Translations under genes and position numbers: made by a program
DNA from: Nitratiruptor sp.
GTDB taxonomy: Bacteria > Campylobacterota > Campylobacteria > Campylobacterales > Nitratiruptoraceae
Assembly: GCA_009659925.1 (NCBI GenBank)
Contig: PUXW01000007.1
Location: 62,001-126,000 of the forward strand
Length of the DNA stretch: 64,000 nt
Reading direction: 5' to 3'
Part shown: positions 46,747 through 54,600 of the stretch, piece by piece
Numbering within the stretch: position 1 is the stretch's first letter
How the letters are laid out: every line of letters starts with the position of its first letter
The notes under the pieces: generated by a model
Database searches by the model: none
What the model saw: the letters and a program-made list of their open reading frames with translations, nothing else
What the model was told of the DNA's origin: nothing

Positions 46747-48646
46747 ACGGGAGAAGATCTACATCACCACACCCATCTACTACGTCAACGATCGGCCCCA
46801 TATCGGCCACGCCTACACTACTATCATCGCCGACAGTGCCGCCCGCTACTTTCGGCTGCGGGGCTTTGATACCTTCTTCTTGACCGGGACCGATGAGCAT
46901 GGGCAAAAGATCGAGGAGGCCGCTAGGAAGCGGGGCAAGAGTCCCAAGGAGTATGCCGACGAGATCAGCGCCCAGTTCAAAGCCCTCTGGGATGAGTTTG
47001 GCATCACTTACGACAAGTTCATCCGCACCACCGATCCAGACCATATCCGCGGAGTCCAGCGGGCTTTCGAAATAATGTACGAGAAAGGGGATATCTACAA
47101 GGGGGTCTACGAGGGGCACTACTGCATCAGCTGCGAAGCCTTCTTCCCCCAGAACCAGTTGATCGACAAGGAGTTTTGTCCCGATTGCGGCAAACCGACC
47201 TCCATCGTCAAGGAGGAGAGCTACTTCTTCCGCCTCTCGGCCTATGAGAAGCCGCTGCTTCGACTCTATGAAGAGCGTGAGGATTTCATCCTCCCTCGCT
47301 CCAAACGGAATGAGGTGGTTCGCTTCGTCGAATCCGGGCTTCAGGACCTCTCCATTACCCGAACCAGCTTCGACTGGGGGATCAAACTCCCACCCTCCAT
47401 CAACGATCCCAAACATGTGATCTATGTCTGGCTCGACGCCCTCCTCAACTATATCACCGCCCTCGGCTTTGGAGGGGATGGACGGCTCATGGACTACTGG
47501 CCGGCCAACTACCACCTCGTGGGCAAGGATATCCTCCGCTTCCACGCAGTCTACTGGCCGGCCTTCCTCATGAGCCTCGAACTCCCCCTTCCCCGCCACA
47601 TCGCCACCCATGGCTGGTGGACACGCAACGGGGAGAAGATGAGCAAGTCCAAGGGCAATGTAGTGGATCCTCGGGAGGTGGCCCGGGCCTATGGGCTCGA
47701 CAATTTCCGCTACTTCCTCTTGCGGGAGGTCCCCTTCGGTCAGGATGGGGACTTCTCCCAACGGGCCCTGATCGACCGGATCAATTCCGACCTTGGGAAC
47801 GACCTGGGGAACCTTCTCAACCGGATCATTGGCATGAGTGGGAAGTATTTCGACCATCGGATCGAAAGCCACAAGGTTCCCCACTACTATGGCCAAGAGC
47901 TCCAGGAGCTCCAGCAGATTCTCGCTCCCCTCGACGACCATATCCGTCAGATGCGCTGGCACAAGTTCCTCGACGAGCTCTGGCAGGCCTTGACCCTGGC
48001 CAACCGCTCCATCGATCGCTACGCCCCGTGGAAGCTGGTCAAGGAGGGGCGTGAAGAGGAGGCGATGGCCCTCATCGCCTTGGTGGCCAACATTTTGGCC
48101 CGGGTCGCCCTCTATCTGGCTCCGGTCATGCCCGAGAAAGCGGGCCAGATCGCCAAAGCTTTGGGCATTACCATCGATCCTGCCACCTTCCAGCGTCTCA
48201 TTGACGAGGGAGAGCTCCTGGAGCCCTTCACCATCCAACCCATCCCTCCCCTCTTTCCCAAGATCGACAAGCCCTTGCTCCAGGAAAAGGGTAAAGAGGC
48301 CACAGAGCCTTCACAGGATGAGACCATCGATATAGATCACTTCCTCAAGACCCAGATCAAGGTGGGAACCATCGTCGAGGCCCACGAGATTCCAAAGAGC
48401 AAACGGCTCTTACGCCTTCTAGTCGATCTGGGAGAAGAGCGCCCCCGCCAGATCGTCGCCGGGATCAAGGAGCACTATGAGCCCCAGGAGCTGGTGGGGG
48501 AGCAGGTGTGTGTCGTCGCCAACCTCAAACCGGCCAAGCTGATGGGGATCGTCAGCGAGGGGATGATTCTGGCCGCCCAAGATGGCCAGCGGCTTAGCCT
48601 CGTAGCCCCCAAGGAGATGGTAGCCAACGGTACCCGGGTCCGATGA
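46736..48646 (+). CDS. metG: Methionyl-tRNA synthetase
   Basis: A class I synthetase charging tRNA-Met. The 636-aa protein has the HIGH motif PHIGHAYTTIIAD near residue 21, a zinc knuckle CISCEAFF...CPDCGKP near 126-148, and KMSKSKGNVVDP near 302. A C-terminal Trbp111-like tRNA-binding domain is fused on (VGTIVEAHEIPKSKRLLRL near 543). The start is TTG at 46736 with AAGGAGG 5 nt upstream, inside the preceding gene. It overlaps the following Mur-like gene by 4 nt (ATGA). Confidence 0.97.
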   Translation: MSFEREKIYITTPIYYVNDRPHIGHAYTTIIADSAARYFRLRGFDTFFLTGTDEHGQKIEEAARKRGKSPKEYADEISAQFKALWDEFGITYDKFIRTTDPDHIRGVQRAFEIMYEKGDIYKGVYEGHYCISCEAFFPQNQLIDKEFCPDCGKPTSIVKEESYFFRLSAYEKPLLRLYEEREDFILPRSKRNEVVRFVESGLQDLSITRTSFDWGIKLPPSINDPKHVIYVWLDALLNYITALGFGGDGRLMDYWPANYHLVGKDILRFHAVYWPAFLMSLELPLPRHIATHGWWTRNGEKMSKSKGNVVDPREVARAYGLDNFRYFLLREVPFGQDGDFSQRALIDRINSDLGNDLGNLLNRIIGMSGKYFDHRIESHKVPHYYGQELQELQQILAPLDDHIRQMRWHKFLDELWQALTLANRSIDRYAPWKLVKEGREEEAMALIALVANILARVALYLAPVMPEKAGQIAKALGITIDPATFQRLIDEGELLEPFTIQPIPPLFPKIDKPLLQEKGKEATEPSQDETIDIDHFLKTQIKVGTIVEAHEIPKSKRLLRLLVDLGEERPRQIVAGIKEHYEPQELVGEQVCVVANLKPAKLMGIVSEGMILAAQDGQRLSLVAPKEMVANGTRVR

Positions 48647-49599
48647 GAATCGAAAATCTGGCCCACCTCCTCCAAGGCCAACTCCTCAATACCCCCTCCA
48701 TCCGCTCTATCGAGGGGTGGAGTGCCACCATCGATGAGGTCAGGCGGGGGGATCTCTTCTTCGCCTCTACCCCGGCCCTCATTCCCCAGGCCATCCAGAA
48801 AGGGGCCTACGCCATCGTCTTTGCCGGAGAGGGGGCCATGGAAGATCCAGAAATCGCCTGGATTCGGGTCGACTCCATCTCCAAAGCGGCCCAGCGGCTC
48901 CTGCGCTTCCTCATTGTAAGCCACTCCACCACCCCTATTTTGCTAGATCCCATCACCTTCGATCTGGCCCAAGAGTACCTGGACGATCCCAAAATCGCCT
49001 GGAGCACTGGGGATCCCTTGGCTGATCTGGCCTACTTTCGCTCCAATCCTCCCCAGCTCCTCGCCTTTTGGACTGGAAGCTACTTCCAAGAGCTCCAGCT
49101 CGATCCAGCTCTCATCCCCTCCCCCTCGTACCAGATCCTCCAACGCTATCCCCTTGAAACGAGCCTCCTGGTGGAAGGCCACTATCACGAACGCCTCCCC
49201 ATAGCCCCCCTCTTCGAGGAAGAGCTGGTGAAGCTCTGGGGCCTCATCCACCACCACCAGCTCCGCTACAGCTGGAGCGCTCCTCCCAAGAGCCACTTCT
49301 CCCCCATCTTCTTCACCCCCCGAGGGCGGATCGTCCCCTTCGGGAAGAGCTCCAAGGTCCTCATCGTCGAACCCGATCTCTCCCTAGCCCAGCGGGCTAG
49401 AACCTATCTGGAGCAGGCGGTCCCCTGGGCCAAACGGGGCTATTGGAGTGTCCAGAAGCTAGCGGGCTTTCAAGAGGTCCCGATTGAAGGGGTGGTGGAA
49501 ATGTTGTATAATAGCCCGTTCCACTACACACTCTATGTCGGAGCAACCCTTGAGACGATCCAACCCTCCCTCCCCCAGCGGGAACCAACTCTACTCTAA
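48643..49599 (+). CDS. Mur-ligase N-terminal-domain-like protein without a visible ATP site
   Basis: A 318-aa cytoplasmic-looking protein. Its first 110 residues resemble the N-terminal domain of MurF/MurE (DEVRRGDLFFAST near 31, QAIQKGAYAIVFAG near 49, WIRVDSISKAAQRLL near 72). No GTNGKT-type P-loop or ligase domain follows; the remainder matches nothing I know. It sits at the position of Cj0837 after metG, from memory. It may be a degenerate ligase or a binding protein. It starts in the metG stop. Confidence 0.7.
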   Translation: MRIENLAHLLQGQLLNTPSIRSIEGWSATIDEVRRGDLFFASTPALIPQAIQKGAYAIVFAGEGAMEDPEIAWIRVDSISKAAQRLLRFLIVSHSTTPILLDPITFDLAQEYLDDPKIAWSTGDPLADLAYFRSNPPQLLAFWTGSYFQELQLDPALIPSPSYQILQRYPLETSLLVEGHYHERLPIAPLFEEELVKLWGLIHHHQLRYSWSAPPKSHFSPIFFTPRGRIVPFGKSSKVLIVEPDLSLAQRARTYLEQAVPWAKRGYWSVQKLAGFQEVPIEGVVEMLYNSPFHYTLYVGATLETIQPSLPQREPTLL

Positions 49600-49610
49600 G
49601 GAGCACCCCC

Positions 49611-50756
49611 TTGCACAGTGACCCTTCCCCCTCCAACTGGCGCGACCTTGTTGAAGACTATTGGGACATCGCCCTTGGTATCGTTGCGGCCCTGGCCGCC
49701 TTTTACACCCACCACCTCCACCTCACCTATGTCGCTACCCTCTTTTCAGCCCTCTCCATTGTCGCCTTTTCGGTAACGGTGAGCGAGGTTGCCGAGATCC
49801 TAGCCGAGCGTCTCGGTGAGCCCTATGGCAGCTTCGTCCTCACTTTCAGCGCCGTGGCGGTGGAGATCATCCTCTTATACATGATCCTCACCGCCGGTGA
49901 AGTGGATCGGAAGGCCCTGGAGACCGTCAAGAGTGGGATTATCTCGGCGGTTATCGTCGATATGAATGTCCTCTTAGGATTGGCCGTCTTCGTCGGAGGA
50001 TTGGCCTTCAAGGAGCAGGAGCACAACGAGGATACCTCAAGTACCTACACCACCATCCTCTTCATCTCCTCCATTGCCCTGCTGGTTCCAAGCCTCCTCA
50101 AATTTTCAGAAAACAGCGAGAAGCTCTTTCAAGCCAGCGTAACCATCTCCATCCTGCTGCTCACCTACTACTTCATCATCTACATCTTCCAGACCAAGAC
50201 CCACTCCCACTTCTTCAAATCGACCGCTAGGAGTCGGGTCCTGCGGTTGCAAAAGCGGCGCCACCAAGCCCAGGAGCATGAGGGTGACTACATCTTCGAG
50301 CGCTTCCCGACATGGGCCAACCTTCTCGTGGTCTTCGCCTTGATATTTGGAGTCGGGATCATGGCCGAGATCTTCGCCCACGATTCGGCTAGCGTCTTCG
50401 CCGACCTGGGGATCACCGCTGGGCTTGCTGGACTCATCATTGCCATCATTAGCGTCTCCCCAGAGCTTATCACCGCCATCAAGGCCGCCAAGAACGACCA
50501 GATCCAGCGGGTGATCAATATCGCCATGGGGGCGAGTACCGTCTCCATTCTCCTCACCGTGCCAATCCTCCTCTTCCTCGCCTACCTCAAGGGGATTACC
50601 TTCACCCTCGACTTTAACTCCTTGCAAATCGGAGCCCTCCTGCTCACGGTTATCCTCGCCTGGAAGACCACCGACAACGGGGAGACCAACTACATTGAGG
50701 GGGTCTCCCACCTCATGTTCTTCGCCTGTTTCGCCGTGATCGCAGCAATGTATTAA
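49611..50756 (+). CDS. CaCA-family cation/proton antiporter (ChaA-like)
   Basis: A 381-aa membrane protein with about 11 hydrophobic segments. The two alpha-repeats are visible: FSVTVSEVAEILAERLGEPYG near 45 and ISVSPELITAIKAAKNDQIQ near 282. These acidic motifs are typical of Ca2+/H+ or Na+(K+)/H+ exchangers such as ChaA. A His- and Arg-rich cytoplasmic loop separates the halves (about 195-225). The start is TTG at 49611 with AAGGAG 7 nt upstream. The ion is not known. A second CaCA exchanger lies at 57 kb. Confidence 0.88.
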   Translation: MHSDPSPSNWRDLVEDYWDIALGIVAALAAFYTHHLHLTYVATLFSALSIVAFSVTVSEVAEILAERLGEPYGSFVLTFSAVAVEIILLYMILTAGEVDRKALETVKSGIISAVIVDMNVLLGLAVFVGGLAFKEQEHNEDTSSTYTTILFISSIALLVPSLLKFSENSEKLFQASVTISILLLTYYFIIYIFQTKTHSHFFKSTARSRVLRLQKRRHQAQEHEGDYIFERFPTWANLLVVFALIFGVGIMAEIFAHDSASVFADLGITAGLAGLIIAIISVSPELITAIKAAKNDQIQRVINIAMGASTVSILLTVPILLFLAYLKGITFTLDFNSLQIGALLLTVILAWKTTDNGETNYIEGVSHLMFFACFAVIAAMY

Positions 50757-50766
50757 AGGAGCAGCA

Positions 50767-51855
50767 ATGGAGCGTCGAGCCTTTCTCCTTCTGGGAGCGG
50801 CTGGAGTACTGGGAGGGTGCAAGCGGGAGGAGACAAGCCGCCCCTCCTTTTCCATCTCCAAGGGGCGGCGCATCGCCATCAAGTTGGCCACGAGCTGGCC
50901 CGCCAACTTCCCCATCATGGGAACGGGGATCGAGCGCTTCGCCCAGCGGGTCCATGAGGCCAGTGGGGGAGAGGTCCAAATCAAGGTTTTTGCCAAGAAT
51001 CTCCTGGTTCCAGCCCTCGGGGTCTTCGATGCTTGTAGTGCAGGCCAGATCGAAGCCTTCCACTCAGGACCCTACTATTGGAAGGGAAAGAATCCCGCTT
51101 TCGCCCTCTTTGGAGGCTTTCCCTTCGGCTTCACCGCCACCGAGATGGGGGCGTGGATGGAGTATGGGGGTGGGTTGGAGCTGTGGAGGAGGCTCTATGC
51201 CCACTACAACCTCTACCCCCTCCTTGGAGGCAATACGGGGGTCCAGATGGGGGGCTGGTTTCGCAAACCCATCACCTCCTTGGCCGATTTGAAGGGGCTG
51301 AAAATGCGTATTCCCGGATTGGGCGGGGAGGTCTTTGCCAAACTGGGGGTCAATCCAATCCTCCTGCCAGCCGGAGAGATCTACACCGCCTTGGAGCGGG
51401 GAACCATCGATGCCACCGAGTGGGTCGGCCCGGCCCTGGATTTGCGCATGGGCTTTTACAAGGTAGCCAAATACTACTACAGCGGCTTCCACGAACCGGG
51501 GAGCACCCTGGAGCTCACCTTCAACAAATCCTTCTGGGATGGACTCGACGAAGATGTGCGCCAGCTCATCACAGCAGCAGCCAACGAGCTCAACAGCTCT
51601 ATGCTCTACGAGTTCCAGGCCCAAAATGCCAAGGCTCTCCAGAAACTTCGCCAATTCGGGGTCCAGCTGGGCTCCTTTCCCCCAGAAATCGTCGAAGCGG
51701 CCAAGAGGGCCCTCCAAGAGGTGATTCAGGAGCAAAGTGCCAAAAGTCGCGATTTCAAAGAGGTCTGGGAAGCCATCGAGCCCTTTTGGCAGATCAATCG
51801 GGCCTGGACCGCTTTGGGATTGAAGAACTACCTTACCATGCGGGATGGACCATGA
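50767..51855 (+). CDS. TRAP-type substrate-binding lipoprotein (DctP family), orphan
   Basis: A 362-aa periplasmic solute-binding protein. The N-terminus combines a twin-arginine-like ERRAFLLLG with a lipobox VLGGC, so the protein is probably exported folded and lipidated. The DctP signature IDATEWVGPALDLRMGFYKV near residue 218, followed by FHEPGSTLEL, resembles the 2-oxoacid/lactate-type binding proteins (TakP group). No DctQ or DctM membrane subunit is adjacent; instead an APC permease gene overlaps by 4 nt. Substrate unknown. Confidence 0.88.
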   Translation: MERRAFLLLGAAGVLGGCKREETSRPSFSISKGRRIAIKLATSWPANFPIMGTGIERFAQRVHEASGGEVQIKVFAKNLLVPALGVFDACSAGQIEAFHSGPYYWKGKNPAFALFGGFPFGFTATEMGAWMEYGGGLELWRRLYAHYNLYPLLGGNTGVQMGGWFRKPITSLADLKGLKMRIPGLGGEVFAKLGVNPILLPAGEIYTALERGTIDATEWVGPALDLRMGFYKVAKYYYSGFHEPGSTLELTFNKSFWDGLDEDVRQLITAAANELNSSMLYEFQAQNAKALQKLRQFGVQLGSFPPEIVEAAKRALQEVIQEQSAKSRDFKEVWEAIEPFWQINRAWTALGLKNYLTMRDGP

Positions 51856-52814
51856 AGAAGAAAATCGGATTTTGGGAAGCCTATTCCATCGGGGTAGGGG
51901 GAATGATCGGGGGCGGGATCTTCGCCGTCTTGGGTTTGACCATTCTCTTGGCCAAAGGGGCGGCTCCCCTCGCCTTCCTCTTTGCTGGGATCATCGCCCT
52001 TTTAACCGCCTACAGCTACGCCAAGCTCTCGGTTCGCTATCCTAGCGAAGGGGGGACGGTAGAGTTCCTCGTCCAGGGATTGGGCAACAACTTACTCAGC
52101 GCCTACCTCAACACCCTCCTCCTGGCCAGCTACATCATCATGCTCGCTCTCTACGCCTATGCCTTTGGAAGCTATCTGAGTGCCCTCCTCTTCCACCAGG
52201 AGGTGGAGCTGGTCAAGAAGGCGGCGATCCTTGGAGTTCTCGCCCTCTTCACCCTCTTAAATTTCATGGGGGCTTACATCAGCGGGAAGAGTGAGGATCT
52301 GCTTGTCTTTGGCAAAGTGGCGATCCTCCTCCTTTTCATCATCTTCGGCCTGCTCACAGGGGATTTCTCCAAGCTCTCCCCCGAACACTACGAAAGCCCT
52401 ATCAAGATCGTCACAGGAGGGCTCATTATCTTCCTGGCCTATGAAGGGTTTGAGCTCATCGCCAACACCGCCGCCGATATCGAAGATCCCAAGCGGAATC
52501 TCCCCAAGGCCTTCTATGCGGCGGTCTTGACCACGATGACCATCTATGTCCTTGTGGCTGCAGTGGCGGTGGCCAATTTGACCTATGAGGAGGTGGAGCG
52601 CTACAGCGACTTCGCCCTGGCTATTGCAGCCAAACCCTTCCTTGGAGATGCCGGTTTCATCCTCATTGGCATCGCCGCTTTGCTCTCCACATCGAGTGCC
52701 ATCAACGCTACCCTCTACGGCGGGGCCCGGGTGAGCTATCTGGTGGCTAAGCTGGGGGCCCTCCCCCCACCCTCTCCCGCAAGATCTGGAAAGAGGGGAG
52801 TGAGGGGCTTTTGA
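51852..52814 (+). CDS. APC-family amino acid permease, N-terminal part (frameshifted gene)
   Basis: The first 320 residues of an APC transporter, with about eight membrane segments. The substrate-binding loop GVGGMIGGGIFAVLG is at residues 13-27, and FLAYEGFELIANTAADIEDPKRNL near 196 is the TM6-7 region. After YGGARVSYLVAKLGAL the reading frame leaves the family sequence at a run of six C, and it stops at 52814. The missing half is encoded in the -1 frame just downstream. It is either a recent pseudogene, a sequence error, or two coupled polypeptides. It starts in the dctP stop (ATGA). Confidence 0.85.
   Translation: MKKKIGFWEAYSIGVGGMIGGGIFAVLGLTILLAKGAAPLAFLFAGIIALLTAYSYAKLSVRYPSEGGTVEFLVQGLGNNLLSAYLNTLLLASYIIMLALYAYAFGSYLSALLFHQEVELVKKAAILGVLALFTLLNFMGAYISGKSEDLLVFGKVAILLLFIIFGLLTGDFSKLSPEHYESPIKIVTGGLIIFLAYEGFELIANTAADIEDPKRNLPKAFYAAVLTTMTIYVLVAAVAVANLTYEEVERYSDFALAIAAKPFLGDAGFILIGIAALLSTSSAINATLYGGARVSYLVAKLGALPPPSPARSGKRGVRGF
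52763..52768 (+). other. C6 homopolymer at the APC permease frameshift
   Basis: Six C in a row, in the in-frame context C CCC CCA, which has the form of a -1 slippery heptamer. Reading -1 here continues as PPTLSRKIWKEGSEGLLIL and joins the two permease parts into one protein of about 443 aa. Confidence 0.8.
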
Positions 52815-53179
52815 TCCTGGCCACCCTCTCAGCCCTCTTTGCCATCTCTTTCAACATCGAGAACATCTCCATTGCTGGAAGCCTCGGCTTTCTCATTATC
52901 TTCGCAGCAGTCAACTATGTCAACTTCAAGCTCTACCGGCAAACTCAGTCCAACCGCTGGCTCTCCCTAGCCGGATTCCTCTTGTGCCTTCTCTCCATCG
53001 CCGTATTGATCGGTTACAATTGGCTCCACCATCCCGACAACCTCCGCTCCTCCCTCATCGTCCTAGGAGCCACCTTCCTCTTCGAGCTCTTCTACCGCCT
53101 CATCAGCAAACGGCGGCTTGCTCCCTACATCGATAGGCGGCTCCAGCGTCGTGAGGGCCAAGGTCACTGGGAGAGGTAG
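52811..53179 (+). CDS. APC-family amino acid permease, C-terminal part (frameshifted gene)
   Basis: 122 residues with three or four membrane segments (FAISFNIENISIAGSLGFLI, then WLSLAGFLLCLLSIAVLIGY, then a final helix and a basic tail). This is the usual end of an APC transporter. It opens with TTG at 52811 overlapping the upstream TGA (TTGA), with AGAGGGGAG before it, so independent translation is conceivable. It overlaps convergent queC by 16 bp. Most likely one gene with the upstream part. Confidence 0.8.
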   Translation: MILATLSALFAISFNIENISIAGSLGFLIIFAAVNYVNFKLYRQTQSNRWLSLAGFLLCLLSIAVLIGYNWLHHPDNLRSSLIVLGATFLFELFYRLISKRRLAPYIDRRLQRREGQGHWER

Positions 53180-53832
53180 GGGATGGGGTCCTTGGCTCCT
53201 GCCAGGGCAAAGCCCTTCAAGCGCAAGCGGCAACTATCACATACTCCGCAAGCTCGATCCTCTCGCTGGTAGCAACTCCAGGTCAGCTCCAGAGGGAGCC
53301 CGAGTTCCAAAGCTTTGGCGACGATCTGCTCCTTTTTGAGGTGGATGAGGGGGGTTTTGATGGTGATCTGGGTTGCATCCTTGGTTCCTAGATTAATGGC
53401 CCGCTCCATTGCCTCGATGAAGGATCGACGACAATCCGGGTAGCCGCTGCTATCCTCCTCCACCACGCCGATGACAATCGCCTCGGCCCCCTCCTTTTCA
53501 GCGATGGCTGCGGCGATGGAGAGGAAGATACCGTTGCGAAAGGGGACATAGGTGATGGGAATCCCCGGCTTGAGTCCATCGGTAGGGACCGCTATGGAGG
53601 TATCGGTCAAGGCACTTGCCCCGATCTCTTTGAAGAAGGGGAGTTCGATGGGATACCTCTTGGTAATGCCGAGCCACTGGGCGATAGCCTCGAAGGCCTG
53701 GCGCTCCCGCCGCCAGGTTCGCTGCCCATAGCTGAAGTGAACACCAATGAGTTCGTACCCTTCCCGTTTGGCGATAAGTGCACTCAAGGAACTGTCCATA
53801 CCGCCACTTACAATCGCTACTGCCCGTTTCAT
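53164..53832 (-). CDS. queC: 7-cyano-7-deazaguanine synthase
   Basis: An ATP-dependent enzyme making preQ0, precursor of queuosine in tRNA. The 222-aa protein has the PP-loop VSGGMDSSLSAL at residues 8-19 and the zinc site CYQREDRACGVCDSCRLR near 188, with four Cys. Its start is in the cheR stop (ATGA), so it is cotranscribed with chemotaxis genes, an association without obvious functional reason. Confidence 0.97.
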   Translation of the reverse strand: MKRAVAIVSGGMDSSLSALIAKREGYELIGVHFSYGQRTWRRERQAFEAIAQWLGITKRYPIELPFFKEIGASALTDTSIAVPTDGLKPGIPITYVPFRNGIFLSIAAAIAEKEGAEAIVIGVVEEDSSGYPDCRRSFIEAMERAINLGTKDATQITIKTPLIHLKKEQIVAKALELGLPLELTWSCYQREDRACGVCDSCRLRLKGFALAGAKDPIPYLSQ

Positions 53833-54587
53833 CGCTTCTGATAGATCTCCTTGTTGTGAATCGTGATGGTCTCAAATCCCTCGATCTTGGGGATGTAGTC
53901 GGAAAAGCTCAAAATGAGGTAGCCTCCAGGACGCAGGAGGCGGTGGAAGATAGCCAGAGCCTCTTGGCGTTTGGACCAGTCGAGGTAGATCATGAGGTTG
54001 CGGCAAAAGAGGAAATCGTAAGATCCTGGACCTTCAAGTTCAAAAAGGTTGCCTACCTGGAAGGTGATGGAGCGCCCAACCTTGGGATCGATTTGATAGG
54101 AGTGGCCATCGAAATCGAAATAGCGGGCCAGGATGGTGGAGGGGATGGGGAAGACCTCCCGAGGCGAGTAGCGCCCCTCCTTGGCCTTTTCGATGGCTTT
54201 GGGGTTGATATCGATGGCATCGATATGGTATCCCTCGATGCCACGATGGTCCAAGGCCATAGCAATGGAATAGGGCTCCTCGCCCTGGGCGCAAGGGATC
54301 GAGAGGATCTGGGGTTCTTGGATCTCCTCCCTTTCGATGAGCTCTAGGAGGATCTCGAAATGGCGCGCTTCCCGATAGAAGTAGCTCTGGGAGACCATGA
54401 AGTAGGAGAGGAGATCGTAGAAGTGGTTGGGATGGGCGATGCGGTGGTAGAACTCTTCACAACTGAAGATTCCAAGTTCTTCACAAGCCTCCAAAAAGCG
54501 GATCTGGAAGAGTTGCCACTTCCCCTTGAAAGTCACCCCCGAGCGCTCGTAGATCACCTTGGCGACACGCTCTATACACCCTTGCAT
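53829..54587 (-). CDS. cheR: Chemoreceptor glutamate methyltransferase CheR
   Basis: Methylates glutamates of chemoreceptors, using SAM, for adaptation. The 252-aa protein has the helical N-terminal domain (1-75), the SAM motif ILSIPCAQGEEPYSIAMAL near 94 (usual form SAGCSTGEEPYS), and the signature FLFCRNLMIYLDW near 193. It lies 13 bp behind the chemoreceptor gene and overlaps queC. No CheB is adjacent. The Ala-Gln in place of the common Ser-Thr in the SAM loop is a mild variation. Confidence 0.95.
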   Translation of the reverse strand: MQGCIERVAKVIYERSGVTFKGKWQLFQIRFLEACEELGIFSCEEFYHRIAHPNHFYDLLSYFMVSQSYFYREARHFEILLELIEREEIQEPQILSIPCAQGEEPYSIAMALDHRGIEGYHIDAIDINPKAIEKAKEGRYSPREVFPIPSTILARYFDFDGHSYQIDPKVGRSITFQVGNLFELEGPGSYDFLFCRNLMIYLDWSKRQEALAIFHRLLRPGGYLILSFSDYIPKIEGFETITIHNKEIYQKR

Positions 54588-54600
54588 CGATTATCCTCCT

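Noticed and set aside
46634..48238. A 534-codon minus-strand open frame opposite metG
   Set aside because: Low-complexity, Gly/Glu/Asp-rich translation typical of antisense frames; metG on the other strand has all its motifs.
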